A stretch of 64,000 nt of DNA, from contig OX463864.1 in the NCBI GenBank assembly GCA_949825065.1, positions 15,327,327-15,391,326 on the forward strand. Direction: 5' to 3'. The DNA is from Odontocerum albicorne (taxonomy: Eukaryota > Arthropoda > Insecta > Trichoptera > Odontoceridae). A program made the position numbers and the translations under genes. The notes under the pieces were generated by a model that was not told the origin of the DNA, ran no database searches, and saw only the letters and a list, made by a program, of their open reading frames with translations. This document shows positions 63,510 to 64,000 of the stretch, piece after piece (positions within the stretch are counted from its first letter, which is position 1; the number at the start of each line of letters is the position of its first letter).

Positions 63510-64000
63510 ATTAATTTATCTTCTTCCCCTCGATGTGGAAGGTCTTGGTCTGTGGTATTTTTCGGTTATTTAAGCTATGAGACTCCCTAAAATCGCTTAA
63601 TGATATTTTTTGTTTCGTTATCTGCTTAAATAAGAAAAAAGCGTTTAGTGTGCAGCAGTCCACTAACCTAAAAAATATTTTTTTATACCATTTGAATGAT
63701 TTACGAGCAGTCAACAAAACCCAAGATTCGGTCTACTTTGTCAACTGCTCCCATATTTTTGGTATATTCCACGACAGCTTCAGGTTTTATTTTATTTTGT
63801 CCCGTACTGTAGTCTATTTTATTTGTTGTGATCATATTGTTTGTATGCCTTGTTGTCAACATAACTATCTCCCCCTTGTCCTTCCACTTCAATGCCACCA
63901 GTCCGTCGGAGTGGCAAAAATAGACTTCTCCTTTCTTCATTTTACTATTACTAAATTTAGGCATATTTTTCCTATTTAATCTCGCTGTTCCACGGGCATT
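63510..64000 (-). pseudogene. piggyBac transposase 4, fragment running off the window
   Basis: Reading in from the window edge on the minus strand: MKKGEVYF, ALKWKDKGEIVMLTT, KPEAVVEYTKNM and then GAVDKVDRILG, which holds the third catalytic Asp. After a frameshift near 63717 come KSFKWYKKIFFRLVD and LNAFFLFK. It ends in unrelated sequence near 63510 without the C-terminal zinc domain. The portion with the first two Asp residues lies beyond 64000. It is the only piggyBac copy here that retains the region missing from the other three. Confidence 0.85.

Overview
This window reads as arthropod, almost certainly insect, nuclear DNA. The background is A+T-rich and eukaryotic in style, and nearly every recognisable protein-coding stretch belongs to a transposable element (TE) family typical of insect genomes: BEL/Pao, gypsy/errantivirus, Jockey-like and R1/LOA-like LINEs, Penelope, piggyBac, hAT and mariner. 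The 3' end of one LINE fragment (8260-8310) resembles a tail very common in Lepidoptera; that is a weak pointer to the order, from memory. No host gene is secure. The only candidate is a short exon-like fragment at 3.8-4.5 kb. I see no rRNA gene, no free-standing tRNA gene and no CRISPR array.

Layout. 0-9 kb: decayed LINE 3' fragments of one family, an 18-copy 45-bp minisatellite amplified from the same LINE, a TA-flanked palindromic MITE with its empty site alongside, a 1.14-kb foldback palindrome and a tRNA-derived SINE. 9.2-11.6 kb: a diverged direct-repeat field split by nested small DNA elements. 11.8-20.45 kb: a non-autonomous hAT element (8-bp target duplication) holding a complete 7.9-kb BEL/Pao retrotransposon with identical LTRs and one unbroken 1711-codon ORF. 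20.9-33 kb: two piggyBac-type elements, MITEs, tandem repeats and a hAT nested inside another hAT. 34.2-41.1 kb: an errantivirus-like element with 600-bp LTRs, an internal deletion, a broken env and a defective BEL copy inside it. 41.1-44.3 kb: a third piggyBac transposase joined to gypsy gag-protease. 46-50 kb: Jockey, mariner and Penelope remnants. 50.6-54.2 kb: a LINE whose ORF1 is fused in frame to the RT/RNase H part of ORF2, without endonuclease. 55-64 kb: a mosaic of Jockey ORF1 copies, an env fragment, hAT transposases, a Penelope RT fragment and a piggyBac fragment cut by the window edge.

There is no operon or pathway here. The genes relate through TE biology: autonomous elements (BEL at 12.3-20.2 kb), deletion derivatives that could only move with help (the piggyBac copies, the EN-less LINE, the ORF1-only Jockey derivative, the MITEs), and dead fragments. 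Nesting gives a relative order of events. The BEL insertion in the hAT is among the youngest, since its LTRs look identical. The errantivirus LTRs show five differences in 600 bp. The most unusual items are the ORF1-RT-RNase H fusion, the piggyBac copies that have lost the third catalytic aspartate region, and the Jockey derivative present twice with the same internal deletion.
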